A stretch of DNA of 45,701 nucleotides from Verrucomicrobiales bacterium (lineage in GTDB: Bacteria; Verrucomicrobiota; Verrucomicrobiia; Limisphaerales; JAQGOV01), in NCBI GenBank assembly GCA_028293425.1, contig JAQGOV010000105.1, positions 1 to 45,701 of the forward strand, in the 5' to 3' direction. The notes below the pieces were generated by a model. That model did not search any database, was not told the DNA's origin, and was given only the letters and a program-made list of their open reading frames with translations. Position numbers and translations under genes: made by a program. Shown in pieces: positions 9,093-18,188 of this stretch (positions are counted from its first letter, which is position 1; each line of letters starts with the position of its first letter).

Positions 9093-9836
9093 GTGGAAAC
9101 CGTTATTTCCATCATCGTCCCGATGTATAACGAGGCAGACAATGTCCTGCCTCTCGCGCGTGAAGTGGGGGCAGCTTTTGCTGCTCAACCGCGCGCTTTT
9201 GAACTAGTGCTGGTCGACGACGCAAGCACGGACTCCACCTGGAACCAGATTCAAGGAGCGATCGAAACGTTTCCCTTTATCCGCGGTCTCCGCCATCAAC
9301 ACAACGGCGGTCAAAGCGCGGCCCTTTGGACCGGCATCCAGGCCTCGACCAGCCCCATTCTTGCCACGATTGATGGTGATTTGCAGAACGACCCCGCAGA
9401 CCTTGTTCGCATGCTTGGCGAACTCGACCGCGTGGACTTTGTTTGTGGCATGCGCCTGAATCGCCGCGACACTGCCATCCGGCGCATTTCCTCCCGAATC
9501 GCCCGCTGGGCCCGCAAGGCAGTTCTTAACGCCGACTTCCGCGATACTGGGTGCGCGGCCCGGGTCTTCAAACGTTCCGCTTTGGAAGGGCTCTTCCCAT
9601 TCAATGGGCTGCACCGATTTCTACCCGTCCTGGTCCACGGTAATGGCGTGAAGACACTCGAAGTTCCAGTGAACCATCGTCCCCGGGTTGCGGGTGTTTC
9701 CAAGTACGGGGTGTGGAACCGGCTTGGGCGGGGCATTTACGACCTTTTTGCGGTTGGTTGGTATCTCAAGCGGTGCATTCGGCCGATCCCGTTTTCTGAG
9801 ATGAAGAAGCCGGAGCAAATAACTGCGCGAGTTTAG
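9093..9836 (+). CDS. Glycosyltransferase family 2 (polyprenyl/dolichol-phosphate sugar transferase-like)
   Basis: VISIIVPMYNEADNV, LVLVDDASTDSTW, ATIDGDLQNDP motifs. Confidence 0.9.
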   Translation: METVISIIVPMYNEADNVLPLAREVGAAFAAQPRAFELVLVDDASTDSTWNQIQGAIETFPFIRGLRHQHNGGQSAALWTGIQASTSPILATIDGDLQNDPADLVRMLGELDRVDFVCGMRLNRRDTAIRRISSRIARWARKAVLNADFRDTGCAARVFKRSALEGLFPFNGLHRFLPVLVHGNGVKTLEVPVNHRPRVAGVSKYGVWNRLGRGIYDLFAVGWYLKRCIRPIPFSEMKKPEQITARV

Positions 9837-9893
9837 GTTGCAAAAATTTCTCTAAAGGATCATCCCGAACTGCCGAAGGTTGTTCTAGCAGTT

Positions 9894-10196
9894 ATGACAG
9901 CCGACGAAACCGAGATTTTTGAATTTCTAAGGCAGTTCCCGAATTTATACGTTTCGGTAACGGAGATTTCCAAGCGCCTTGGCAACCGCGGCCGTTATGC
10001 CTGTGACCGAACGTGGGCTCGCCCTATTTTACGCCGCATGGAAATGGACAACGTCGTTGAGTCTAACGCCTTCGGCGAATACCGCTTGATCTGCCCCAAA
10101 GGTGACACCCAACTCTTTAAGGACGCTCTCAAAAACCCTACCGGAGCCGTCCCTCTGGGCGACACCACCATTATTTTGTTGGACGATTCGAAATAG
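9894..10196 (+). CDS. Small winged-helix-like hypothetical protein
   Basis: 100 aa ORF with helix-turn-helix-like composition (SVTEISKRLGNRGRYACDRTWARPILRRMEMDNVVE); convergent 26-bp overlap with glnE 3' end. Confidence 0.65.
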   Translation: MTADETEIFEFLRQFPNLYVSVTEISKRLGNRGRYACDRTWARPILRRMEMDNVVESNAFGEYRLICPKGDTQLFKDALKNPTGAVPLGDTTIILLDDSK

Positions 10197-13100
10197 TTTT
10201 GCTGCCGCCTGGCTCCTCCTCTTTCCGGAAGTAATGTGAGTACTCCGTTCGAAGCTGTTTCCGCCAGCCGCTAATCGCTTCCCGAAAAGCCTCGGGTGAA
10301 ACAAAACCGCACCGAACTGAGACGCGATAAAATGGCGCCGGGTCGATTGGCAGGAGCGCCTCTCCTTCAAAGCTCCACCGCCTCAGGATCCCTTCCGTTC
10401 GTTGCAGCTTCCGGTAGCTCTCAATAAACTTGTCACCCTCCGAGAAAATCCCAGCGTCGTTTGCCCGCAGAAGCGCACGCAACGTATTCGCCTCCTGCCA
10501 GCCGTGCTCCAGGCAAATCGCCTGGGCCAGAAACTCCGCATCCATCAGTCCGCCGCTCCCCGTCTTGATCGCCAGGGCGTCCTGCCCTGCCGGGGTTCGT
10601 TCCTTTTCCACGCGCCCCCGCATGTGCGCAATCTGCTGTTTCCATTCCGGAGTCCACGCGGCAAGAGCTTTCCTGCTGAGCTGGTCCTTTCCCTGCGCAT
10701 GGGGTTTTCCGGTGACGAGGCCGAAATTCTCCTTCACGTTCTCGGGGCTGAAGTTAGCGAGGCGTGCTGCCATTTTCTGAAATTTTTCACCCAGCTTTTG
10801 GTCCCCGGCCACTGATCGAATACGAGTCAGCGATTGGATTTCCCAAAGCTGGGCCCGATTTCGGTAATATTCTTCATAGGCGTTCAGCGAGTTTACCAGG
10901 AGCCCTTTTTCTCCGTCTGGACGCAGTCGTGCGTCCGTGGCAAAGGCCATTCCATGTTCCGTGGGGGCGGAAAGCAGATCCATCACTTCAATGGCCAATT
11001 TCTGCAACTTCGGCATCTGCTTCTGGCCAGACTCAGCTACAAAGATGATGTCCAGGTCCGAGCCATACGTCAGCTCCTGCCCGCCCAGTTTGCCTAAGCC
11101 CAGAATCACGAGCGGCGGCCGTTTAATCTTGTGCCGTCGCAATACTACTTCCAGCGCGTATTGCAAACAGGCGTCGGCCAGCGCCGAGAGCTCGTTCGCA
11201 TTCTGCTCGAAGTCAGCCAACCCCACGATATCCCGCAAACCCAATCGCATGAACTCCGCCTGATGATACCGGCGAATCCACATCTTCTGATCTTCGTCCC
11301 CTAGACCATGCCGCAAATCCGCCAGGGTTTCTTCCGCTGTTTTGGATCGGCGCAGCCTTCCGCTCAGAACCAGTTCGTCCACCAGGTCTGGCGTGCGAAT
11401 CGCGATCTCTGCCAGGAACTCCGACCGGTCGAACAGCATTAAAAGAAGGTCAAACAGAGACGGATTGGTCGCCCAGATTTCAAAAAGCATTGCCCGCGTG
11501 CCGTAGGCTGAAATGAAACTGTCGAGTCGAGCCAGCACGCGATCCGGGTCCGAAAGTAGCGGCCGCGCCAGGGTCTGGTCAGGCCTGGCCTCGTCAAGCC
11601 GGTTCCGGCGGCATAGTTCAAACAGTTTCGGGATTAACTGGAACGCCAGGTCCGTGGTCCGCATCGACACATGCCCATACCCAGGCCCGTTTGCAAATTC
11701 TGTGATCAAGCGGAACGATTTATCCACGTCTTTGAACGAATGTTCCGCCAACAATCGCTTCCATTGACTTTCCGCCCCTTTGAACTGCCGGGGCAACGTG
11801 CCCGACGAAGCCTCCGGCCGTTCCGCCTTCAAAAATTTGTCGTAGGATTGACGCACCTTCCGGGTGTGTTCTCGCAACGCTTCCTCGAAGTCCTTCAATT
11901 TGCCAAACCCCATGAGCCGCGCCAGCCGTTCGCGGGATGCGGCGTCCGTGGGAATCGTGTGCGTCTGGAGATTGTTCTCCATCTGCAACCGGTGCTCGAT
12001 GTCGCGCAGGAAGCAATACGCTTGCGCCAGGGTTTTTGCTTCTGCGCCTTCCAGCAGCTTGTATTGCACCAGCTTTTCCAAGGCGGGCAGCGTTTGGGGT
12101 CCTTGCAAAAATGGCAGCCTGCCCGCATTCAAGAGCTGGAGCGTTTGGGCGATAAATTCGATCTCCCTTATGCCACCCCGCCCTAGCTTCACGTTGCGCT
12201 CCAATTCGCCGCTCCGCACCACTTCGGTTTCGATGCGGTCCTTCATCCCTGCGATTTCGCGAAGCACGTTCTCATTGAGCGAGCGCGGGTACCGAAAGGG
12301 CTGCACCATTTCCATGAATTCCCCCGCGACATTGGTGTCGCCCGCCACCTTCCGCCCTTTGATCAGCATCATGCGCTCCCAGGTTTGGCCCCATTGCGCG
12401 TAAAAATTCTCGTAACTGCCCAATGACCGTACCAGCGGCCCTGAGTCGCCTTCCGGACGCAGCCGCAGGTCGATCCGATAAAGAATCCCTTCCGAGGTGG
12501 CCCGTAAAACCTCCGCTACAAACATTTCGGCCAGCCGTTTGAAAAACTGGTGGCTGGTCATGCTAACCTCTGGCGGTTTGGTCCTGCGCTTGGGCGGTTG
12601 TTTGAAGACATGGCCTTCTTCGCTGTAAACAAACACGACGTCGACGTCCGAGCTGTAATTGAGCTCCTGTCCACCGAGCTTCCCGAGGCCAACCACGCAA
12701 AATTCCGTCGGCTGCCACTCGCCGTCGGCGTTTTGGTGCCAAGGCTGGCCAAAACGCTCTTCCAATTGGCGGCGGCAAACCTGCAATACCGTACTCAAGG
12801 AAACGTCCGCCACATCCGAAATCTCCTGCAGAATTGCTGGCGTGGCAGCCAGCTTGGCCAGATCGCGCGTCCCCACTCTCAAGAGTTGGCGCTGCTTAAA
12901 CTGGCGAATTCCTTTCAGCGCCCCGGCGTAGTCTTTGCTAGCGAGCGCGGGGCCGAGCCATTGCTGGACCTCCCGCCGCATTCCCTGTTCACGCCGCGAA
13001 TGCAGCAGCGCTTCGTTGTCCAGCAGATCGGCCATCCAATCAGGATGGGCTTGCAATTGCGCAGTTAGCACTTGCGAACCACTGAATACCGCCGCCAGGA

Positions 13101-13278
13101 TGCGTGCCTGCTCGGCGGAGAGCTTGTGTAATAGTTCCGCAAGTTCCGATGACGTCAGTTGCTGCAGAACTGAGTTCACGCGCACGGGATCAGCGCATCC
13201 CTTTATAGCCTCTTTCCAGTGCAGCAGGGAAGCGAGCCCATCGTTGGTTAGCTTAGAAACTGATTTTTTCAATGGCAA
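10171..13278 (-). CDS. glnE: Bifunctional [glutamine synthetase] adenylyltransferase/deadenylyltransferase
   Basis: 1035 aa; duplicated nucleotidyltransferase motifs GLGKLGGQELNYSSDVDVVFVY and GLGKLGGQELTYGSDLDIIFV; start uncertain (TTG at 13278 overlaps the upstream gene). Confidence 0.92.
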   Translation of the reverse strand: MPLKKSVSKLTNDGLASLLHWKEAIKGCADPVRVNSVLQQLTSSELAELLHKLSAEQARILAAVFSGSQVLTAQLQAHPDWMADLLDNEALLHSRREQGMRREVQQWLGPALASKDYAGALKGIRQFKQRQLLRVGTRDLAKLAATPAILQEISDVADVSLSTVLQVCRRQLEERFGQPWHQNADGEWQPTEFCVVGLGKLGGQELNYSSDVDVVFVYSEEGHVFKQPPKRRTKPPEVSMTSHQFFKRLAEMFVAEVLRATSEGILYRIDLRLRPEGDSGPLVRSLGSYENFYAQWGQTWERMMLIKGRKVAGDTNVAGEFMEMVQPFRYPRSLNENVLREIAGMKDRIETEVVRSGELERNVKLGRGGIREIEFIAQTLQLLNAGRLPFLQGPQTLPALEKLVQYKLLEGAEAKTLAQAYCFLRDIEHRLQMENNLQTHTIPTDAASRERLARLMGFGKLKDFEEALREHTRKVRQSYDKFLKAERPEASSGTLPRQFKGAESQWKRLLAEHSFKDVDKSFRLITEFANGPGYGHVSMRTTDLAFQLIPKLFELCRRNRLDEARPDQTLARPLLSDPDRVLARLDSFISAYGTRAMLFEIWATNPSLFDLLLMLFDRSEFLAEIAIRTPDLVDELVLSGRLRRSKTAEETLADLRHGLGDEDQKMWIRRYHQAEFMRLGLRDIVGLADFEQNANELSALADACLQYALEVVLRRHKIKRPPLVILGLGKLGGQELTYGSDLDIIFVAESGQKQMPKLQKLAIEVMDLLSAPTEHGMAFATDARLRPDGEKGLLVNSLNAYEEYYRNRAQLWEIQSLTRIRSVAGDQKLGEKFQKMAARLANFSPENVKENFGLVTGKPHAQGKDQLSRKALAAWTPEWKQQIAHMRGRVEKERTPAGQDALAIKTGSGGLMDAEFLAQAICLEHGWQEANTLRALLRANDAGIFSEGDKFIESYRKLQRTEGILRRWSFEGEALLPIDPAPFYRVSVRCGFVSPEAFREAISGWRKQLRTEYSHYFRKEEEPGGSKTISNRPTK

Positions 13279-14206
13279 CTTCGATACCCGTATTCTTCTG
13301 TCCCCGCTGGACCTTGGTAAACAACCCGCGCCAGAAACCGATGCCGTAGCAAATGTGTGTCAACACCACCAGGGGCAGCGCCAGCACAGCCTTGCCGAAC
13401 CCTTTGGTCGCAGCGGACCCGAGTGTCTGCCCCACTACAGCCACCGCATAAAAGCCGAGCGGCACAAGGCCCAGCAGCCCGAAAAACGGGGCCAGCACAA
13501 GATACAGGCAAAATAGCGGTGGCACAAAATTCAGCACCGACCCGGGTGTCGGATGCAACCTGAACTGTTCCGCCCTGCCCCGTCCATAATTGAAAAGCAT
13601 CTTCACAAACGCTTTCAAGGTCGGCCGTGGCCGGCGATGCACCATGAAGTCCGGATCATACAAGAGCTGGCTGCCACGCTTTTGCAGCTCGTCCATGAGG
13701 GCATTCTCCTCATTGGGGTAGAGCGATTCGTCGAAGCCCCCTAATTCCACTAAATCCTTGCGACGCGCCATCAGGTTGCAAAGGATCAATTCCTTCTCGC
13801 CTGAAGGTCGCACCTGGCCCACTTTGTCATAACGTGCCCGGCTCGGACCAAAAGCCAGCCAACTGCTCAACACCACCGAAAATATTTTTTCGAGCCCGGG
13901 CGCCTCATTCGGACATAAATTCGGGCCGCCAACCATTGTTACCTTTGGGTTCTGAAAGTGACGCACCCCACGGCGGAGATTGGCAGCCAGCGGACGAGAG
14001 TCATCATCCAAAAAATAAATGAGGTCTCCTTGCGCCGTTTTGATGGCGGTGTTCCGCTGCACCGCCGGCTGCTTTCCTCGCGCAACAAGAATCTCCACCA
14101 ACTCGCGTGGATAATCCAATCCGCGCGCCGCCACCACGGCCGGAATTTCCGCTTGCCCCGGGCGCGTAGGGATAATAATAGTGACTTTAGGTAACAGCTC
14201 GTTCAC
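13253..14206 (-). CDS. Glycosyltransferase family 2
   Basis: VTIIIPTRPGQ, IYFLDDDSRP, GGFDESLYPNEENALMDEL. Confidence 0.88.
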   Translation of the reverse strand: MNELLPKVTIIIPTRPGQAEIPAVVAARGLDYPRELVEILVARGKQPAVQRNTAIKTAQGDLIYFLDDDSRPLAANLRRGVRHFQNPKVTMVGGPNLCPNEAPGLEKIFSVVLSSWLAFGPSRARYDKVGQVRPSGEKELILCNLMARRKDLVELGGFDESLYPNEENALMDELQKRGSQLLYDPDFMVHRRPRPTLKAFVKMLFNYGRGRAEQFRLHPTPGSVLNFVPPLFCLYLVLAPFFGLLGLVPLGFYAVAVVGQTLGSAATKGFGKAVLALPLVVLTHICYGIGFWRGLFTKVQRGQKNTGIEVAIEKISF

Positions 14207-14334
14207 GTGAGAAGATTATAAGCCCGTGCAACGCCAATCTGCATCCCCAATCTTTTTCCTCTGAATCCTAATCATCATCGTAATCCTTATCGTCCCTTCC
14301 AATTTTGGAATTCACACTTTGGACTGCAATTGCT

Positions 14335-15168
14335 TCACCCCAACTGCTGCAACCACTCAGGCCGGTACTTCGTCACCAAGTAAATCATCAGGAAAGACGC
14401 GGCATCAAAAAAACCATGCGCAAAAACCGCTGTCCAAATCGTGCGATGCCAGACCATGATCAATCCAAGACCTATCCCCAGAAAGGCAGTCATCAACACT
14501 CCGCCCCACCCTTGCGTCAAATGCCCCAGCCCAAAAGAAATAGCTGCGAGACAAACCGCAAAAACCTGGCCCCGTACTGAGCTAAACCACTTTGGCGCCA
14601 GATGGGCCATGCCTGACAACATCCCCGCGCGCCACAGCTCTTCTCGAAGCCCCCCCAACAAAAAACTGACGACCGTCACGTTGATCCAGAGATAAAACGG
14701 ACTGTTCACCAACGCGTTCGGGTCAATCAACTGCTCATAGTCCGGGTTGAGTTTCTGAATATCCTGGGGCTGTAATCCCAATAGCACCGAAAGCATTGCC
14801 TTCGCCACCACTGCAATAAGACCGATTGCGATTCGCAACCCGATGGCGTAAAGAAATCCTCGCGTCACGGCCGCGAGCGGGGACGTCCACCGCAAGCGCA
14901 GATCCTCCATTGAAGCACGCGAAAGCAGGATCGCTACTCCAAAAATGACCGAAAAAATGAAAACCTCGCCACCAATTCCTCCGGCCAGTTGGAGGGGATC
15001 CGAGGGCAGCATGGGGCCCTTGCCGGTTTTCAGGGTGGCCCCGAGAACGCCCAGGGTAATGGGATAAGCCGTTAAAATCAGAAGATGAATTCCCCAGCGC
15101 CACCGCGATACGGTGAAGCGCTCCGGCTCGGATTCCGGTATCACCGGCGGAAGCCCCGATTGTTCCAT
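14335..15168 (-). CDS. CPBP family intramembrane glutamic endopeptidase (CAAX protease-like)
   Basis: Multiple TM segments; LREELWRAGML (EExxxR-type), FGLGHLTQG, FAHGFFD motifs. Confidence 0.85.
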   Translation of the reverse strand: MEQSGLPPVIPESEPERFTVSRWRWGIHLLILTAYPITLGVLGATLKTGKGPMLPSDPLQLAGGIGGEVFIFSVIFGVAILLSRASMEDLRLRWTSPLAAVTRGFLYAIGLRIAIGLIAVVAKAMLSVLLGLQPQDIQKLNPDYEQLIDPNALVNSPFYLWINVTVVSFLLGGLREELWRAGMLSGMAHLAPKWFSSVRGQVFAVCLAAISFGLGHLTQGWGGVLMTAFLGIGLGLIMVWHRTIWTAVFAHGFFDAASFLMIYLVTKYRPEWLQQLG

Positions 15169-15356
15169 TCATCGCAAGGCTATTCTGCTTCAACCCCAAG
15201 GTCAAACCCGACCTCGGTCGGTTCTTTTCTGTGACCCACTTGGCTCTCGCCCTTCGAGCTTCGAACTAGGCTTTTCGCCCTAGTTGTTGATGAGGAGTTC
15301 ACCGGACAGATTGCTCTCGAAGTTGAAGGATAATCTGAGTTAACCACAGCATATTT

Positions 15357-15566
15357 ATGAAAAAGCAGCAATCACAGAGCAGCAGCCGCAAATCCAATTC
15401 CGAACGGGGATCGCACAGTGGAGGCGGAACACGTCGTTCGAACTCCCAGCGTTCCCAATCTCAAAGCGAGAGCGGTATTCATCGAGCCGGCCAGGGCGGG
15501 CCCGAACAAAATGCGGGAGGTCCTGAACATGAAGGACTCTCCGGAGACATCGACAAGAATCCCTAA
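15357..15566 (+). CDS. Small Q/S/G-rich hydrophilic hypothetical protein
   Basis: 69 aa MKKQQSQSSSRKSNSERGSHSGGGTRRSNSQRSQSQSESG...; no strong RBS seen; could be spurious. Confidence 0.4.
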   Translation: MKKQQSQSSSRKSNSERGSHSGGGTRRSNSQRSQSQSESGIHRAGQGGPEQNAGGPEHEGLSGDIDKNP

Positions 15567-15613
15567 CCCACCGACCATTCACTCTCGATATGTCGGCGGC
15601 TTGCCCAAAGGGG

Positions 15614-18079
15614 CTAAGAATTTGGGCTTTTTAAGGAGGCGGTCTTCTTTTGCCCGGTTGCTGTCATACGGCGAGTAATATATTCCCGCAACAACGGAAT
15701 CTTGGATTTGGAGAGAAGGGATACCGCTTTGGCCGGGCCTTGGCCTGCTACCGGTTCGGCAGCGTACCAATACATTAAAGGCAAGTTGTGGTCCCCGGCG
15801 TCCTCCGCGTGGGAAAACAAGCCTTCCAGTACCGGTGTGCGTTTATCAATTGGCACGCGTTGCAAACCCGAAGCCAAATAAAGACGGACTACAGGCGAAG
15901 GATCTTCCTTGGCTAGGCGGGCCATTTGCTGGAGGAAAGCTTCGGAAGCTTCCTTGTTTTCCAGCATGAGTTGAATCGTCCATGCGCGGACGTATTCGTG
16001 TGGACTCCTGAGCGTTTTGCCAGCCACTTCTTCCGTAAGGCCGCCAGTGACATGCAGTGCCTGCAGGAGACGCAGTTGCCGGCTGGCCGAGGCAGGATCC
16101 AGCGCCCACTGGGGCCGGGTGAGGCTCATCCTTTTGTTATCAAGGTTCAGCAAGAACAGAATGTATTCCTGAGCTTTGGTGTTAGCTCCGCGCTCTTCGA
16201 GGATGCGGCGCGCATGGCGGACGTACCAATCGTTCTTGTGCAATTGAAATTGAACCAGTTCTTCTGAAGTCAGTTTTTGGAGATCAACTTTCGTCGCCTT
16301 TTTATCACCGTAAGCAATCTTGAAGATGCGTCCATTAGAACGGTCATGGGCATTTTGCTCACTCCGATGGCATTGGTTTTGGTCATACCAATCGATCATG
16401 AAAACGGCCCCATCCTGATCGTAGGTGAAATTGAGAATCTGGGACCAGCGATCGTTGAAATTGATAAAATCAGGCGCGTGGTGGCCCACGAAACCGCTGC
16501 CTTTGTGTTCAGGACTGTCCTGGTTGATGCGCTGGCCATGAATATTGTTCATGAAGAACTGGCCGCGGTATTTGTCGGGCCAATTATCTCCGAGATACAC
16601 CATCAGCCCAGCGTGCGCATGCCCTCCGCCAGCGGAATCCGAACGTCCATTTGCGGCGTGGGGACCTTTGCTCCCCAAATAGTGACGATGGTCTGCAATG
16701 GTCTTGATATCATCGTAGGTGTAAGGATTGAAATGTTGGCCTGCCTGCCGTTCGTAGCGAGCACCTTGAATCATGTGGAAAAGGTGTGGGATGACGCACG
16801 CTTCGATGATGCACTGGCCATTCTCATCGAAGTCGACACCCCACGGATTACTGGTGCCTTCGGCAAAAAGTTCGAACTGATGCTTCACCGGGTGATAGCG
16901 CCAAATACCGGCGTTGAGCCTCTGTCGTTCCGTCTCCGAGGCGCCGGGCTTGCCAACCTTGGATTGGGTAAAAACACCATGGCAGCCGTAGAGCCAGCCA
17001 TCCGGCCCCCAGGTGAAAGTGTTGAGCGTTTCATGCGTGTCCTGGTAAGCCCAGCCATCCAGCAGGATTTGCGGTTTGCCAGCCGGCTTTGGTGTGTCAC
17101 CGTCTTCGATCGGGATAAACATCAAGTAAGGCGCCGCGCCCACCCAAACACCACCAAAACCAACTTCCAGACCGCTCACCAGGTTAAGGCCTTCCATGAA
17201 AACCGTCCGCTTGTCGAACTTGCCGTCCCCATTGGTATCTTCGAGCACGAGAATCCGATCCTTCCCCTGCCCTTCCGGAGCGCGCTGCGGATAAGTGTAG
17301 GCCTCCGCAACCCAGACTCGGCCACGATCATCGAGAGCAAATGCGATCGGCTGCTTCACGTCAGGTTCACCCGCAAAAAGTTTTGCCGTAAAGCCTTCCG
17401 GGAGGGTCATTTCCTTCGCGGCTTGCTCGGGAGGTAAACCAGCGAACTTCACCTGGTCGACCGGCAACTCGGGCTGTTTCTTCTTCGCAAGCAGGTCTTG
17501 GGGAAACTTGGGTTCGCTGTCATAGAAGCGGAAATCATCAAAGTTCACATGCCCCCAATGGCCTTTCTGGTTATCTGTAATCCGAATGAACATTTCCTGG
17601 CCCCGATACTTCTCCAGGTTCACTACCACGCGTTCCAGATCTTCAGCTTCATGGCCAATATAGGTTTGGATGACTTTGTCTTTTGTCCCGTCCTTCAGGA
17701 GAAGTTCTACTTTTGTCGTCGGATGAGGCCCGCCAGCCGCTAGGAAACTGGCCCACGGATGAGTGATTTTGAAAGTCTCGGAGGTCAGCGTCCCGGTGAG
17801 GTCATCACCTTTGCGTTCATAGGTTCCAATCCAATACTGCCCTTGATGACGGGTGGTCATATCCGGCCGGCGCGGATGAACGGTATCTCCCTGAATCGGC
17901 TGCCCCTCAAAAGCATTCCCCGTGGCAGTCCAGTCTTTCAGCGTGCCATCCTCAAAATCAAAATTCAGCGGTTTGCCATCTTTCCCCAGGGGCTTGACCC
18001 CGACCGGCGGAGCGTCCGCCGCCCACAAAACGCCACAACAGGAAAGAATAACGGCGACGAGGAGAGACTTTCGTAGCAT
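15614..18079 (-). CDS. PVC-type dehydrogenase (sorbosone/glucose dehydrogenase-like propeller + HEAT) without a CxxCH cytochrome domain
   Basis: 821 aa; signal peptide MLRKSLLVAVILSCCGVLWAA; AFALDDRGRVWVAEAYTYP, ILVLEDTNGDGKFDKRTVF; ends REYITRRMTATGQKKTASLKSPNS with no CxxCH. Confidence 0.85.
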   Translation of the reverse strand: MLRKSLLVAVILSCCGVLWAADAPPVGVKPLGKDGKPLNFDFEDGTLKDWTATGNAFEGQPIQGDTVHPRRPDMTTRHQGQYWIGTYERKGDDLTGTLTSETFKITHPWASFLAAGGPHPTTKVELLLKDGTKDKVIQTYIGHEAEDLERVVVNLEKYRGQEMFIRITDNQKGHWGHVNFDDFRFYDSEPKFPQDLLAKKKQPELPVDQVKFAGLPPEQAAKEMTLPEGFTAKLFAGEPDVKQPIAFALDDRGRVWVAEAYTYPQRAPEGQGKDRILVLEDTNGDGKFDKRTVFMEGLNLVSGLEVGFGGVWVGAAPYLMFIPIEDGDTPKPAGKPQILLDGWAYQDTHETLNTFTWGPDGWLYGCHGVFTQSKVGKPGASETERQRLNAGIWRYHPVKHQFELFAEGTSNPWGVDFDENGQCIIEACVIPHLFHMIQGARYERQAGQHFNPYTYDDIKTIADHRHYLGSKGPHAANGRSDSAGGGHAHAGLMVYLGDNWPDKYRGQFFMNNIHGQRINQDSPEHKGSGFVGHHAPDFINFNDRWSQILNFTYDQDGAVFMIDWYDQNQCHRSEQNAHDRSNGRIFKIAYGDKKATKVDLQKLTSEELVQFQLHKNDWYVRHARRILEERGANTKAQEYILFLLNLDNKRMSLTRPQWALDPASASRQLRLLQALHVTGGLTEEVAGKTLRSPHEYVRAWTIQLMLENKEASEAFLQQMARLAKEDPSPVVRLYLASGLQRVPIDKRTPVLEGLFSHAEDAGDHNLPLMYWYAAEPVAGQGPAKAVSLLSKSKIPLLREYITRRMTATGQKKTASLKSPNS

Positions 18080-18188
18080 GGATAGATTCTGTAAACGCAG
18101 AACTCAAATGGCAAGAAGATCAGAGAGTGGAGTTTCGCTTCCGTCGTGGCACCGCACAAACGTGTGTGAGGGAGGCTAAACCACGCGA

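Noticed and set aside
16277-17437. 386-aa plus-strand ORF
   Set aside because: Antisense to the PVC dehydrogenase-like CDS 15614..18079; no recognisable motifs
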